62,819 bases of DNA from a virus, in IMG/VR virus record IMGVR_UViG_3300042691_036907, positions 1 to 62,819 of that record. One strand, written 5' to 3'. Position numbers and translations under genes: made by a program. Under the pieces are notes generated by a model. It worked only from the letters and a program-made list of their open reading frames with translations, did no database searches and was not told the DNA's origin. Positions 16,971-25,594 of this stretch are shown here, piece after piece. Positions within the stretch are counted from its first letter, which is position 1. The number at the start of each line of letters is the position of its first letter.

Positions 16971-18818
16971 TATGACTTTTTTATTGTTTATAACAATTGT
17001 TTTTGGTGGTTCTGTTTTTTTAACTTCAATAGCATTACCATTTGATGTGCCGTCTGGTCTTTTTTTTTTAATACTATCTGATAGTTTAACTTGGTTAGTT
17101 ATTATTTTATTATTTAAATTTTTGTAAATTTCAGAATAATTAAGATTAACCTTGTCGGTATATTTATCATATGAAGTTTTTGGCATCAAGTCGATTAATA
17201 TATTACTTTTATATGGTAATGAAATATCATTTATAGGTCCATCTTTATCTATCACTAAATTGTTTAATGGGTTTTCTGATAAAAAATTACCTTTCATCAA
17301 ACCCATATCGGTTATATTTTGACTTGTCCTTATTGTGACTAAATTAACACCGTCTTTAATATTGCTTACAATACTTTTAATTATTGGTTTGTTTAATTTT
17401 TTTATATTTTCATTTGAAATACCATCTAAACTTTTATTTGCTTGCGCATTACCCCACGGTTTCCAATTTAACTCATTTAATAAACGTTTACTAAAATATC
17501 TACCACCACCAACAGGTTCACCAACTCTACTATTTGTGTATCCACCCCAATACCAGTATCCACTACCATCTATACATTTAAAGTCTAATATACCCATATA
17601 ATCAACACCAGATTTGTTTTTTTCAATATACTGATATATCACATTTTCACATATTAAATCATCTGAACCAATTAATATTACAAAATCTGGATTATATTTT
17701 TTAGCTTCTGTAAATAATGCGTTATGTTTTTGTGTTAATGGGAAATTTGTGTGGTTAATATATTTAAAATCATTTTTAGTCGCTATTTGCATATTAGTAT
17801 TATCATCTGACCCACACGCTATTAATTCTATATCACAAACATCTGATATACCTTTTTTTAATTTTTTATAATAATCTAAAACAATTTCATTTAAATTATG
17901 TCTAAGATATAATGTGGTTAAAATACATAATTTAGGTTTGTCTTGTTTAAACATATCTTTGTTTTCATTTATTTCTAATTTATTTATTATGTTTGGTAAT
18001 TCTGGTGTAATATCTTCAATTTCCAATCTGTTATTAGCATTTAATAAATCTTCCTTTGTGTTTATACAATTCCAATCACCCTTTATGCTGAGTATAAATT
18101 CATCATTGTTTAATGTTACTTTTTTTAAGTTTGTTTTATCAAATAAATATTCACCATGTTCATCTAAATGTATCGGTCTATATTCGTTAAATATTTTCCA
18201 GTTTACCTCATCTAAAAATTTTTTAGTATATATCTTTCCACCACCTAATAGTATACCAACATTGTCTTTATACCCAAATTTATGTAATTTATTATCATTT
18301 GAACAAACTAACCATTTTCTTGAGCCGATTAAATCATATCCAGTTTTTAATAATTCTATTGATTTTTCAATGTAGTTTAAAGATAATAAATCATCAGAAC
18401 CCAACACCATCAAATATTTTAAATTATCTAATGTTTCTGCAAATTTAACACTATCATAAAACTTTTTACCCAATGGGTAGTTAAGTGTAACATTAACAAA
18501 AACATTGTCGTATTCATTTTCTAATGTTTTAGCAAAATTATAATCTGGTATATTTGAACAGGTTAATATTATTGCTGGTTTTATTGATTGTTTATTTAAC
18601 AATTCAACATTTAATTTAACAATATTTTTTCTACCAAAAAACGGTATTACACAAGCAATTTCATATTTGTTATTTTTATTACAATCACTATAATAGGGTA
18701 GGTTGATAACTGATTGATAGTTATCGTAACTGTGTTTTAATTTTTCAAAATCTAACCTATAAATTTCTTTGGTTAGATTTTTATTTGATTCCTCAAAAAA
18801 ACTATTAATATTTATCAT
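16857..18818 (-). CDS. Double GT-A glycosyltransferase with shared C-terminal tail
   Basis: 653 residues with two GT-A domains in tandem. Domain 1 is about residues 50-270 (IACVIPFFGRKNIVKLNVEL; YLMVLGSDDLL) and domain 2 about 295-520 (LCILTTLYLRHNLNEIVLDY; FVILIGSDDLICENVI), each with an SDD donor-site motif. The last ~65 residues are a separate tail that ends KPNNPISKIGDDALLAKIRR, then RNTGFGGRR. The glycosyltransferase at 22034 ends with nearly the same tail. Two domains could add two different sugars or build an alternating polymer. The tail is not part of known GT-A enzymes and may be a docking or virion-association tag (inference). It is the last gene of the main glycan block. Confidence 0.82.
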   Translation of the reverse strand: MININSFFEESNKNLTKEIYRLDFEKLKHSYDNYQSVINLPYYSDCNKNNKYEIACVIPFFGRKNIVKLNVELLNKQSIKPAIILTCSNIPDYNFAKTLENEYDNVFVNVTLNYPLGKKFYDSVKFAETLDNLKYLMVLGSDDLLSLNYIEKSIELLKTGYDLIGSRKWLVCSNDNKLHKFGYKDNVGILLGGGKIYTKKFLDEVNWKIFNEYRPIHLDEHGEYLFDKTNLKKVTLNNDEFILSIKGDWNCINTKEDLLNANNRLEIEDITPELPNIINKLEINENKDMFKQDKPKLCILTTLYLRHNLNEIVLDYYKKLKKGISDVCDIELIACGSDDNTNMQIATKNDFKYINHTNFPLTQKHNALFTEAKKYNPDFVILIGSDDLICENVIYQYIEKNKSGVDYMGILDFKCIDGSGYWYWGGYTNSRVGEPVGGGRYFSKRLLNELNWKPWGNAQANKSLDGISNENIKKLNKPIIKSIVSNIKDGVNLVTIRTSQNITDMGLMKGNFLSENPLNNLVIDKDGPINDISLPYKSNILIDLMPKTSYDKYTDKVNLNYSEIYKNLNNKIITNQVKLSDSIKKKRPDGTSNGNAIEVKKTEPPKTIVINNKKVILPNAEKLHKPNNPISKIGDDALLAKIRRRNTGFGGRR

Positions 18819-18821
18819 AAT

Positions 18822-20564
18822 TTATAATTTAACAATACCAGAATCAATCCAATTTATTTTCCAAAAATATAACCCCAACATTGCGCTTCTTAAATATTGG
18901 TCATCTCTGCTATTATCATTTATATTTATTTTAGCTATACCACTTTTATTTAAATTATCAACAGCTATAGTTTTTAAATTATGTATTTGATTTAAATAGC
19001 TAGATTTTAAACTAAACCCTAATTTTTCACGATGCCACATTGATTCTTCGTAACCGTAGTCTTTTAATAATTTTTTTAAATATTTTTTCCTACCAAAAAA
19101 ATCATCAACATGTCTTGTTTCATCTAAACTTAAGGCTGATTCTATAAGTCTGTGGTCCAGAAATGGACATCTAACTTCTATTGAATTAGCCATGCTTGAA
19201 AAATCTAATGTTGGGTTTAAATCACCTTTAATATATGTCATTAATTCAAACCACCTGTATTTTGATGACTCTGGAAAATTTTCATTTAATTTTGGTACAC
19301 AATCATTTATTAATTTAATTAAATCGGTTTCGTTTTTTTTATCCACATTTAAAACATCAAATGATTTTGGGTTTCTAAATATATGATATATTTGACCAGA
19401 TTCATTTAAACTTGGTTTATGTATATTCAAATTATTATTTTTTAATAATTTTTTAAATATATCTTGGTTTATTTTTGGGGTTGGGGTTCTGTTATACCCA
19501 AAAAACAATTCATCAGCACCATTTGCACTAATTGCTACTTTATAATTATGTGCTGTGTGTTTTGATGTTATGTATGGTATAAAACCAGCCATTGTTGGTT
19601 CACCACAAAAATATGTGTAATCTTTTAAAATTTCAGATATGTCAAAATCAGAAGGCTCTATAACACTTAAACTAATTTTTAATTTATCCGATACTAATTT
19701 AGCATATTGAAATTCATCTGATGATAAATGTATTGCATTTACATCTTTTAAAACTGACGCAACTAAACTAGAATCTATACCCCCACTTAAATAAATACCT
19801 ATCGGTACATCTGAAACCTTAACCTTACTTATCGAATCAATTATTAAATTCTCAATACTATCATCAGTTACATTTGAATTATAATTGGGTTCCCAATATT
19901 TTTTATTATATATAATACCATTATTATATTTTAAAACATTTGAGGCATCTAATCTTTTTATATCACTAAATAGTGTATTTTCACTAAAAATACCACCCAT
20001 AATTAGATATTCCCACACACCATTATAATTTAATTTCCATTCATGTTCTGACAATGCTTTAACTATCGATGCTGGATTTGATGCAAAATATAGTGAATCA
20101 TCCTTTATAAAATAATATAAAGGTTTTTGACCTATCCTATCCCTAATTAAATATACATCCCCATTTTCAGAATCAAAAAGTGATATAGCAAACATACCAT
20201 TTATATTTTCAAGTGTAAAATCAATACCATATTTATAAATTAAATGTAATATAATTTCAGTATCGGAATGTCCCAAAAACATATCATCATTTAAGTATGA
20301 ATCTTTTAGTTCATTTGCGTTATATATTTCACCATTAAAAACAATAGTTAAATTATTATAAGTCATTGGTTGATTACCATTTATTGATAAATCAATTATT
20401 GATAACCTGTTGTGAAATAGAAAAACATTACCATAAGTGTAAGTTTCAGAATAATCTGGACCTCTCCTACTTTGATGATTTTTCATAATATCAATTTGTT
20501 GTTTAGTTTTAGTAATATCAACAACCGTATTTGAATTATATATTATACCACCTATTCCACACAT
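18822..20564 (-). CDS. Asparagine synthetase-like glutamine amidotransferase
   Basis: 580 residues. It begins MCGIGG, with the catalytic Cys2 of class II glutaminases, and has RLSIIDLSINGNQPM (53-67) and FNGEIYN (76-82). The synthetase half has the PP-loop SGGIDSS (260-266) and, toward the end, PFLDHRLIESALSL. The full two-domain layout of AsnB is present with all landmark motifs. In surface-polysaccharide clusters such enzymes amidate sugar acids, using glutamine and ATP, rather than making free asparagine. That role is plausible here because the gene sits between an LpxD-like acyltransferase and a glycosyltransferase, 3 and 2 bases from their ends. Confidence 0.88.
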   Translation of the reverse strand: MCGIGGIIYNSNTVVDITKTKQQIDIMKNHQSRRGPDYSETYTYGNVFLFHNRLSIIDLSINGNQPMTYNNLTIVFNGEIYNANELKDSYLNDDMFLGHSDTEIILHLIYKYGIDFTLENINGMFAISLFDSENGDVYLIRDRIGQKPLYYFIKDDSLYFASNPASIVKALSEHEWKLNYNGVWEYLIMGGIFSENTLFSDIKRLDASNVLKYNNGIIYNKKYWEPNYNSNVTDDSIENLIIDSISKVKVSDVPIGIYLSGGIDSSLVASVLKDVNAIHLSSDEFQYAKLVSDKLKISLSVIEPSDFDISEILKDYTYFCGEPTMAGFIPYITSKHTAHNYKVAISANGADELFFGYNRTPTPKINQDIFKKLLKNNNLNIHKPSLNESGQIYHIFRNPKSFDVLNVDKKNETDLIKLINDCVPKLNENFPESSKYRWFELMTYIKGDLNPTLDFSSMANSIEVRCPFLDHRLIESALSLDETRHVDDFFGRKKYLKKLLKDYGYEESMWHREKLGFSLKSSYLNQIHNLKTIAVDNLNKSGIAKININDNSRDDQYLRSAMLGLYFWKINWIDSGIVKL

Positions 20565-20566
20565 TT

Positions 20567-21388
20567 TTATATATCTTTAAGTTTTTTGTTTGGTGAACCA
20601 ATATGTAGTTCGTTATCATTTATTTCCTTTATAACTAATGTTGCAATACCTGTCATTGAGTTATTACCTATTTTTGCCCCATTAATTATTGATGTTGATG
20701 GTGCAACCCACACATTCTCACCAATAATAACACTTCCAGCCACCATTGAATTTGCAATTATTAATGAATTTTTACCAATTTTAACACCATGTGCGATATG
20801 TACTAAATTATCTATCTTGCAATTTTCGCCAACTAAAGTGCTACCAATAACACCTCTATCTATACATGTATTGTTACCAATTTCAACATTATCACTAATT
20901 ATAACATTTCCAATATGTTTTATTAATTCATATTCACCATTTTCATTTTTTTCATAACCAAAACCAACACCACCTATTGTATTATTACACCCTATTGTTA
21001 CATTATCACCAATAATCGTATTATCAAATATAACGGTATTATGACCTATTTTAACATTTTTACCCATTTTAACATTTTCACCAATAACAACATTGTTACC
21101 TAAGATTGGTTCGTAATTTTTTACTTCTGGGTATAATAAATCCAATAATTTTTTAAATTCAACTCTTGGTGATTTTACAATTATGTAATTATTTTTGGGA
21201 TTTGGGTTATCTGGTATATTTTCAGAAACTATTATTGTTTTATTTTTAACATCACCTAATCTATTTAAGTTTTTATCATTACACCAAGTAATGGTATTAT
21301 CAACGTTATCAAATAGTTGACTAACACCGCTTATATTTAAATCGTTATTAAATATTTTTTCAGATATTTTATTAATATGGTTAAACAT
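20567..21388 (-). CDS. LpxD-like N-acyltransferase (hexapeptide repeat)
   Basis: 273 residues. The left-handed beta-helix hexapeptides begin near residue 98 (VVIGENVKMGKNVKIGHNT) and continue for about 150 residues. The signatures GGVGFGY (140-145), IDRGVIGSTLVG and KIDNLVHIAHGVKIG, with the catalytic-type H200, are those of UDP-3-O-acylglucosamine N-acyltransferase. It is about 70 residues shorter than typical LpxD, and the N-terminal uridine-binding part is divergent. It may acylate a different amino sugar, for example one exposed by the PIG-L deacetylase encoded immediately upstream, rather than a lipid A precursor (inference). Confidence 0.8.
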   Translation of the reverse strand: MFNHINKISEKIFNNDLNISGVSQLFDNVDNTITWCNDKNLNRLGDVKNKTIIVSENIPDNPNPKNNYIIVKSPRVEFKKLLDLLYPEVKNYEPILGNNVVIGENVKMGKNVKIGHNTVIFDNTIIGDNVTIGCNNTIGGVGFGYEKNENGEYELIKHIGNVIISDNVEIGNNTCIDRGVIGSTLVGENCKIDNLVHIAHGVKIGKNSLIIANSMVAGSVIIGENVWVAPSTSIINGAKIGNNSMTGIATLVIKEINDNELHIGSPNKKLKDI

Positions 21389-21389
21389 G

Positions 21390-22025
21390 TTATATTATCA
21401 TTCTAATTACCTCAAACGTTTCACAATATTCTGAATTTATTTGCATACCCCTAACCATAGTTAATGCTTTTATATATTCATCAGTAACATACCCTCTAAA
21501 TTTTTGTGATTCGTATTTATTAATTGCGTTAATTTTTTTTATAATATTTTCCTCAGTTAGTTTTACAAACAACTGATTATTTAGTTGGAAGTTATTCCAA
21601 ACCAATTCATAGCCAAGTATGTTTGTTTTTTTAAATGCCCTAATACCTTCCTCGTTTATTGTTTTATGGTCTTGATGTATGTCACTACACATTGGTAATA
21701 AAACCAAGTCTGGTTTTATTTCATTGTTTAACTTAACCATAGTCTCTAAAATTTCTTGTCTGTATTTTGGAAAAAATCTAACTGGGAAGTTAAAAATTTT
21801 TAAATTATTTTTAGGTATACCCAATTCATTTGTTGCTTCAGCAACTTCTTTTTTTAATATGTCTTTTGGATACCCTTCTGGAACGGATTCTTCACACGTT
21901 GAAAATGCAGCATAAATTACATTCTTACCCATATCAACTAATTTGGATATTAACCCACCACAGCCAATTTCACCATCGTCAGTGTGTGGTGCTAAAATTA
22001 AAATATTATTAATATTTTCAAACAT
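21390..22025 (-). CDS. PIG-L/LmbE-family deacetylase
   Basis: 211 residues. The N-terminus ILILAPHTDDGEIGCGG (residues 8-24) is the zinc-binding AHxDD motif of the family, with a second HQDH in the middle (MCSDIHQDHKTINEEG). Family members remove N-acetyl groups from GlcNAc-type sugars. It is encoded directly before the LpxD-like acyltransferase (1 base between them), suggesting deacetylation followed by re-acylation of one sugar. It is soluble, with no signal peptide, so it should act on cytoplasmic nucleotide sugars or glycolipid precursors. Confidence 0.87.
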   Translation of the reverse strand: MFENINNILILAPHTDDGEIGCGGLISKLVDMGKNVIYAAFSTCEESVPEGYPKDILKKEVAEATNELGIPKNNLKIFNFPVRFFPKYRQEILETMVKLNNEIKPDLVLLPMCSDIHQDHKTINEEGIRAFKKTNILGYELVWNNFQLNNQLFVKLTEENIIKKINAINKYESQKFRGYVTDEYIKALTMVRGMQINSEYCETFEVIRMII

Positions 22026-22033
22026 GATATTTT

Positions 22034-22147
22034 TTATATTCTACCACCGAATCCAGCATTTCTTCTTCTTATTTTTGCAAGTAATGCATCATCACCAATT
22101 TTACCTATTGGATTATTTGGTTTATATAATTTTTCAGAATTCGGTAT
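22034..22147 (-). repeat. DNA repeat encoding the shared glycosyltransferase tail, copy 2
   Basis: Counterpart of 16857-16970; see that entry. The repeated DNA is at the 3' end of the gene. Confidence 0.8.
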
Positions 22148-22966
22148 AATTGCCCTATTTGGGTTTATAATAATTGTTTTTGGTTTTTCTGGGTTATTTG
22201 GTTTAGGTTCATTTTTAATATTACCATTTGATGTGCCGCCTGAGCTTTTTTTTTTTAATGAAACTGGATTGGAATTACCTTTACTTAATAACTCTATTGG
22301 TTTGTCCTTAAAATCATTATAAAAATTATAAACGACTATTGGTTGTTTTTGTCTAAATCTAGGGTGTAATTTAGAGTCGTCATTACCGTTGTGTTGTGTT
22401 AATGAATAATTTAAATTTTTTATAGTGTATCCACCAGGATTTCGTGTAAACGATTGTGTTACTGTTCTCCAAATACCTGTTGATTTACCCTCAGAAGTTT
22501 TTAACGTTGCTGGTATTAAATTAATAATTGTTTTTAATCCACCTTTTGACGATACAAATGCACCATCAATCCAACCAGGTATATTCCACATTGTATCATT
22601 TAACGATAAAACATTAATTATTAAATTTTGGGAGACAAAATTATCTAATATTTTTGTAAAATCATCACACAGTATTAAATCATCGGCCAATAAAATAAAA
22701 TAATCACCATCATTATTTATAGCTTCAGACAATAGTGATTTAATAGTTAAATTAAATTTAAATTTACCATTATTTGTACTATTTGTTATTGTTTTTACGT
22801 TTGAGTATTTATTCCCCAGTTCTTCGTATCTATTATCAGTTGAGCCATCATTTAAAACTATAACCAAATAATCATCAATATCTTTTATTTGATTTATTAG
22901 GTTTGTCAATTTTTCATATCTATTATATGAGGGTATTAAGAAGGTATAGTTATATTTGGTTATCAT
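22034..22966 (-). CDS. GT-A glycosyltransferase with shared C-terminal tail
   Basis: 310 residues. The catalytic domain spans residues 1-230: YNYTFLIPSYNRYEKLTNLI, VIVLNDGSTDNRYEEL and YFILLADDLILCDDF with the ADD metal site. From about residue 245 a linker (SLKKKSSGGTSNGN) leads to the tail KPNNPIGKIGDDALLAKIRR, then RNAGFGGRI, nearly identical to the end of the 16857 protein. Only these two of the many glycosyltransferases here carry it. The gene overlaps the start of the upstream epimerase stop by 4 bases (ATGA). Confidence 0.84.
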   Translation of the reverse strand: MITKYNYTFLIPSYNRYEKLTNLINQIKDIDDYLVIVLNDGSTDNRYEELGNKYSNVKTITNSTNNGKFKFNLTIKSLLSEAINNDGDYFILLADDLILCDDFTKILDNFVSQNLIINVLSLNDTMWNIPGWIDGAFVSSKGGLKTIINLIPATLKTSEGKSTGIWRTVTQSFTRNPGGYTIKNLNYSLTQHNGNDDSKLHPRFRQKQPIVVYNFYNDFKDKPIELLSKGNSNPVSLKKKSSGGTSNGNIKNEPKPNNPEKPKTIIINPNRAIIPNSEKLYKPNNPIGKIGDDALLAKIRRRNAGFGGRI

Positions 22967-23958
22967 AATTCAATTAAAACATTACATATTTTTTCCGATG
23001 ATTTGCCATCACCAAATGGTGATTCCACTTCAACATTATAATTATAAATATGCTCACTAAATAGATTAATTAATTTAATTGGTGATTTAACCATGAATGT
23101 TGTTAACCCGATTGATTCTGGTCTTTCAGTTGTCTCTCTACAAACTAAACATTTTTTATTTAAGAATGAGCATTCTTCTTGTAACCCACCACTATCTGTT
23201 ATTACTAATTTACATTTAATCAATAGTTTTAGTAATTCAGTATGTTTTAATGGTTCACAAACCTCAATATTTGCTAATAAATTTTTGTATTTAATAACAT
23301 TTGGATTAGGGTGTATAGGTAATATAAATTTAATTTTTGGGTATTGTACTGCTAACTTATTTAACTCATTAAACCACAATTCTATTTTATCGTGGTTTTC
23401 ACGTCTATGTAATGTTATTAACACAATATCTTCATATGTTACTTCATCTTTATATTCTAATAAATTGTCCAACCCAGTATTACCAACAACATATGATTTA
23501 CCCATAACCTTTTCGTTTTTAAGATTATTTAAATTATAAGTTGTTGGGCACAAATTAATATCGGACATTCTCGATATTATTTGTCTATTCATTTCTTCTG
23601 GATATGGGTTTGAATAATCATATGTTCGTAATCCAGCTTCTAGGTGTATTATTTTAATTTGTCTATGAAATGCAGCTAATGCTAAACCTAGTGCGGTTGA
23701 GGTGTCTCCTTGAACTAAAACATAATTAATACCATTAAACCATTCATCTGGTAAATTTGTACAATTATTAATTATATTATCGAGCCTATTTGTTGAATTA
23801 TCTAACATTGTTAAATTAAAGTCCGCTAAATTTTCAACTAAGTCTTTATGCTGACCAGTAAATAAAGTTTTAAATTTAATACCATGTTTTTTCATTTCTG
23901 AAATTAATGGTTTAATTTTAATCCATTCTGGTCTTGTTCCGTAACTTATTAAAATCAT
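22963..23958 (-). CDS. wecB: UDP-N-acetylglucosamine 2-epimerase
   Basis: 331 residues. GTRPEWIKIKPLI (7-19), VQGDTSTALG, IHLEAGLRTYDYSNPYPEEM with NRQI, TLHRRENHDK and the C-terminal ITDSGGLQEECSFL are the full set of family motifs, including the D, two E and H residues of the active site. The enzyme converts UDP-GlcNAc to UDP-ManNAc. It is a little shorter than bacterial WecB (about 375), but no motif is missing. It feeds activated sugar to the neighbouring transferases. It directly abuts the FkbM gene. Confidence 0.92.
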   Translation of the reverse strand: MILISYGTRPEWIKIKPLISEMKKHGIKFKTLFTGQHKDLVENLADFNLTMLDNSTNRLDNIINNCTNLPDEWFNGINYVLVQGDTSTALGLALAAFHRQIKIIHLEAGLRTYDYSNPYPEEMNRQIISRMSDINLCPTTYNLNNLKNEKVMGKSYVVGNTGLDNLLEYKDEVTYEDIVLITLHRRENHDKIELWFNELNKLAVQYPKIKFILPIHPNPNVIKYKNLLANIEVCEPLKHTELLKLLIKCKLVITDSGGLQEECSFLNKKCLVCRETTERPESIGLTTFMVKSPIKLINLFSEHIYNYNVEVESPFGDGKSSEKICNVLIEL

Positions 23959-24558
23959 TTATTTTAATTTATATAAAACTTCTTTATTAACACCATTAGT
24001 GTAATTATCATTACCATTTATTAAATCGTGTGTGTTTTTAATCCAATTAGTTAAAATGTTGAATTTTTCAACACCCATTTGACTGTGTAACTCAACACCA
24101 ATATATCTTAATTTAGATAAATCTTTATTCAAAAGTAAAGAATATTCTGATGTCTCACAATCAACTTTAAAATAATCAATAATTTTATCATCAGCTATTT
24201 TATATATTTCTTCTAATGATATTGATTTGATTTTATTTACAACGGTATTTGTCCAATCATTATTTAATAATTCACTTTTAACACCAACAGACCCTAAATC
24301 GGTATTAGAATGATGAACTAACTCAAGTTCAATATTAGATTCTGACCATACTGCTCTATTTAATGGTTTTATATTTGGTTTATCTTTAAATAAATTAACA
24401 ATATTATTATATAAATTTATTTGCGGTTCTATGATATATATTTCACCAAAATGTGTTGCGTATTTATTAGTGAAGTCACCAAAATTACCACCAATATCAA
24501 AACAAAGACCATCTTTAGTTTCTGATGGTACTAAATAGTTACCTAAGTTAACTCTCAT
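23959..24558 (-). CDS. FkbM-family methyltransferase, short
   Basis: 199 residues. LCFDIGGNFGDFTNKYATHF is the SAM-binding motif I and IIEPQINLYNNIV motif II; YFKVDCETSEYSLLLNKDLS is the FkbM signature. It is probably a sugar or lipid-linked O-methyltransferase of the glycan pathway. It overlaps the GDP-mannose epimerase gene by 11 bases and abuts wecB, so all three are co-translated. It is shorter than the FkbM protein at 4507 and only distantly similar, so the two are not a recent duplication. Confidence 0.84.
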   Translation of the reverse strand: MRVNLGNYLVPSETKDGLCFDIGGNFGDFTNKYATHFGEIYIIEPQINLYNNIVNLFKDKPNIKPLNRAVWSESNIELELVHHSNTDLGSVGVKSELLNNDWTNTVVNKIKSISLEEIYKIADDKIIDYFKVDCETSEYSLLLNKDLSKLRYIGVELHSQMGVEKFNILTNWIKNTHDLINGNDNYTNGVNKEVLYKLK

Positions 24559-25588
24559 AATTTTTATTTTTTTTACTAATCCAATTATATGTTTTTTCTA
24601 AACCATATTTTAATGGTTCGGATACAACCCAACCAATTTTTTCTTTATATAATTTATTGTCTGAGTTTCTACCTTTTACCCCAGTTGGACATTTATGGTT
24701 GTATTTTTCATAAAATTCATCACCATATATATTTTTTATTTTTATATCTTTATCAGATAATTTTATAACCATTTCAGCTAATTGATTTATTGTTACCATT
24801 TCTTCTGAGCCAATGTTAACAGGACCAATAAACTCATTATTCATTAATCTTATTACAGCCTCAACACATTCGTCAACATAAAGAAATGACCTTGTTTGTA
24901 ATCCATCACCCCATACTTCAATTTCACCACCATCTTCAGTTTCAGAAATCTTTCTACACATGGCTGCTGGTGCTTTTTCTTTACCACCTTTCCATGTACC
25001 TTGGGGTCCAAATATATTGTGGAATCTGGCGATTCTAACATTTAACCCATAATTTCTAAAAAATGATAAATATAATCTTTCACTAAATAATTTTTCCCAA
25101 CCATATTCTGAATCTGGGTTTGATGGATAAGCTGAAGATTCTTCACAGTTTGGATTATTTGGGTCTAATTGATTGTGTTCTGGGTACATACAAGCTGATG
25201 ATGAATAAAATAATTTTTTAACACTTTTTTCAACAGCTTCTTTTGCCACATTTAAATTAATCATGGCTGAATTATGCATAACATCCGCATCATGTTCACC
25301 AGTAAAAATATACCCAGCACCACCCATATCTGCTGCTAATTGGTATACTTCATCAAATGAATTATCTTTATCATCTAAAGATGTTTGTATTGGTGAAAAT
25401 ATAACTCTAGACACCAACATTGGGTCTCTTAAATCCCCAACTATAAATTCATGACATATTTCGGATTCATCAAAATATTCATGTTTTTTTAAATCGACAA
25501 TTCTAACCCAATGACCTTCTGATTTTAATCTTTTGGCTAAGTGCCCACCTATAAATCCACCACCACCTAATATTAATATTTTTTTCAT
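24548..25588 (-). CDS. GDP-mannose 3,5-epimerase
   Basis: 346 residues. The Rossmann motif GGGGFIGGHLAKRL (8-21), QLAADMGGAGYIF (83-95), YSSSACMYPE (128-137), YGWEK (162-166), RFHNIFGPQGTWKGG (188-202) and GDGLQTRSFLYVDE form the pattern of plant and bacterial GDP-D-mannose 3,5-epimerase, including the Cys of SSACMYPE and the YxxxK pair. It makes GDP-L-galactose/GDP-L-gulose from GDP-mannose. The similarity to the plant-type enzyme is much stronger than to generic extended SDR proteins. It shares an 11-base overlap with the FkbM gene. Confidence 0.86.
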   Translation of the reverse strand: MKKILILGGGGFIGGHLAKRLKSEGHWVRIVDLKKHEYFDESEICHEFIVGDLRDPMLVSRVIFSPIQTSLDDKDNSFDEVYQLAADMGGAGYIFTGEHDADVMHNSAMINLNVAKEAVEKSVKKLFYSSSACMYPEHNQLDPNNPNCEESSAYPSNPDSEYGWEKLFSERLYLSFFRNYGLNVRIARFHNIFGPQGTWKGGKEKAPAAMCRKISETEDGGEIEVWGDGLQTRSFLYVDECVEAVIRLMNNEFIGPVNIGSEEMVTINQLAEMVIKLSDKDIKIKNIYGDEFYEKYNHKCPTGVKGRNSDNKLYKEKIGWVVSEPLKYGLEKTYNWISKKNKNYES

Positions 25589-25594
25589 CTTAAT

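Noticed and set aside
17914-18375. 153-codon frame on the plus strand
   Set aside because: Antisense to a clear two-domain glycosyltransferase; low-complexity composition.
23093-23539. 148-codon frame on the plus strand
   Set aside because: Antisense to wecB, which has all family motifs.
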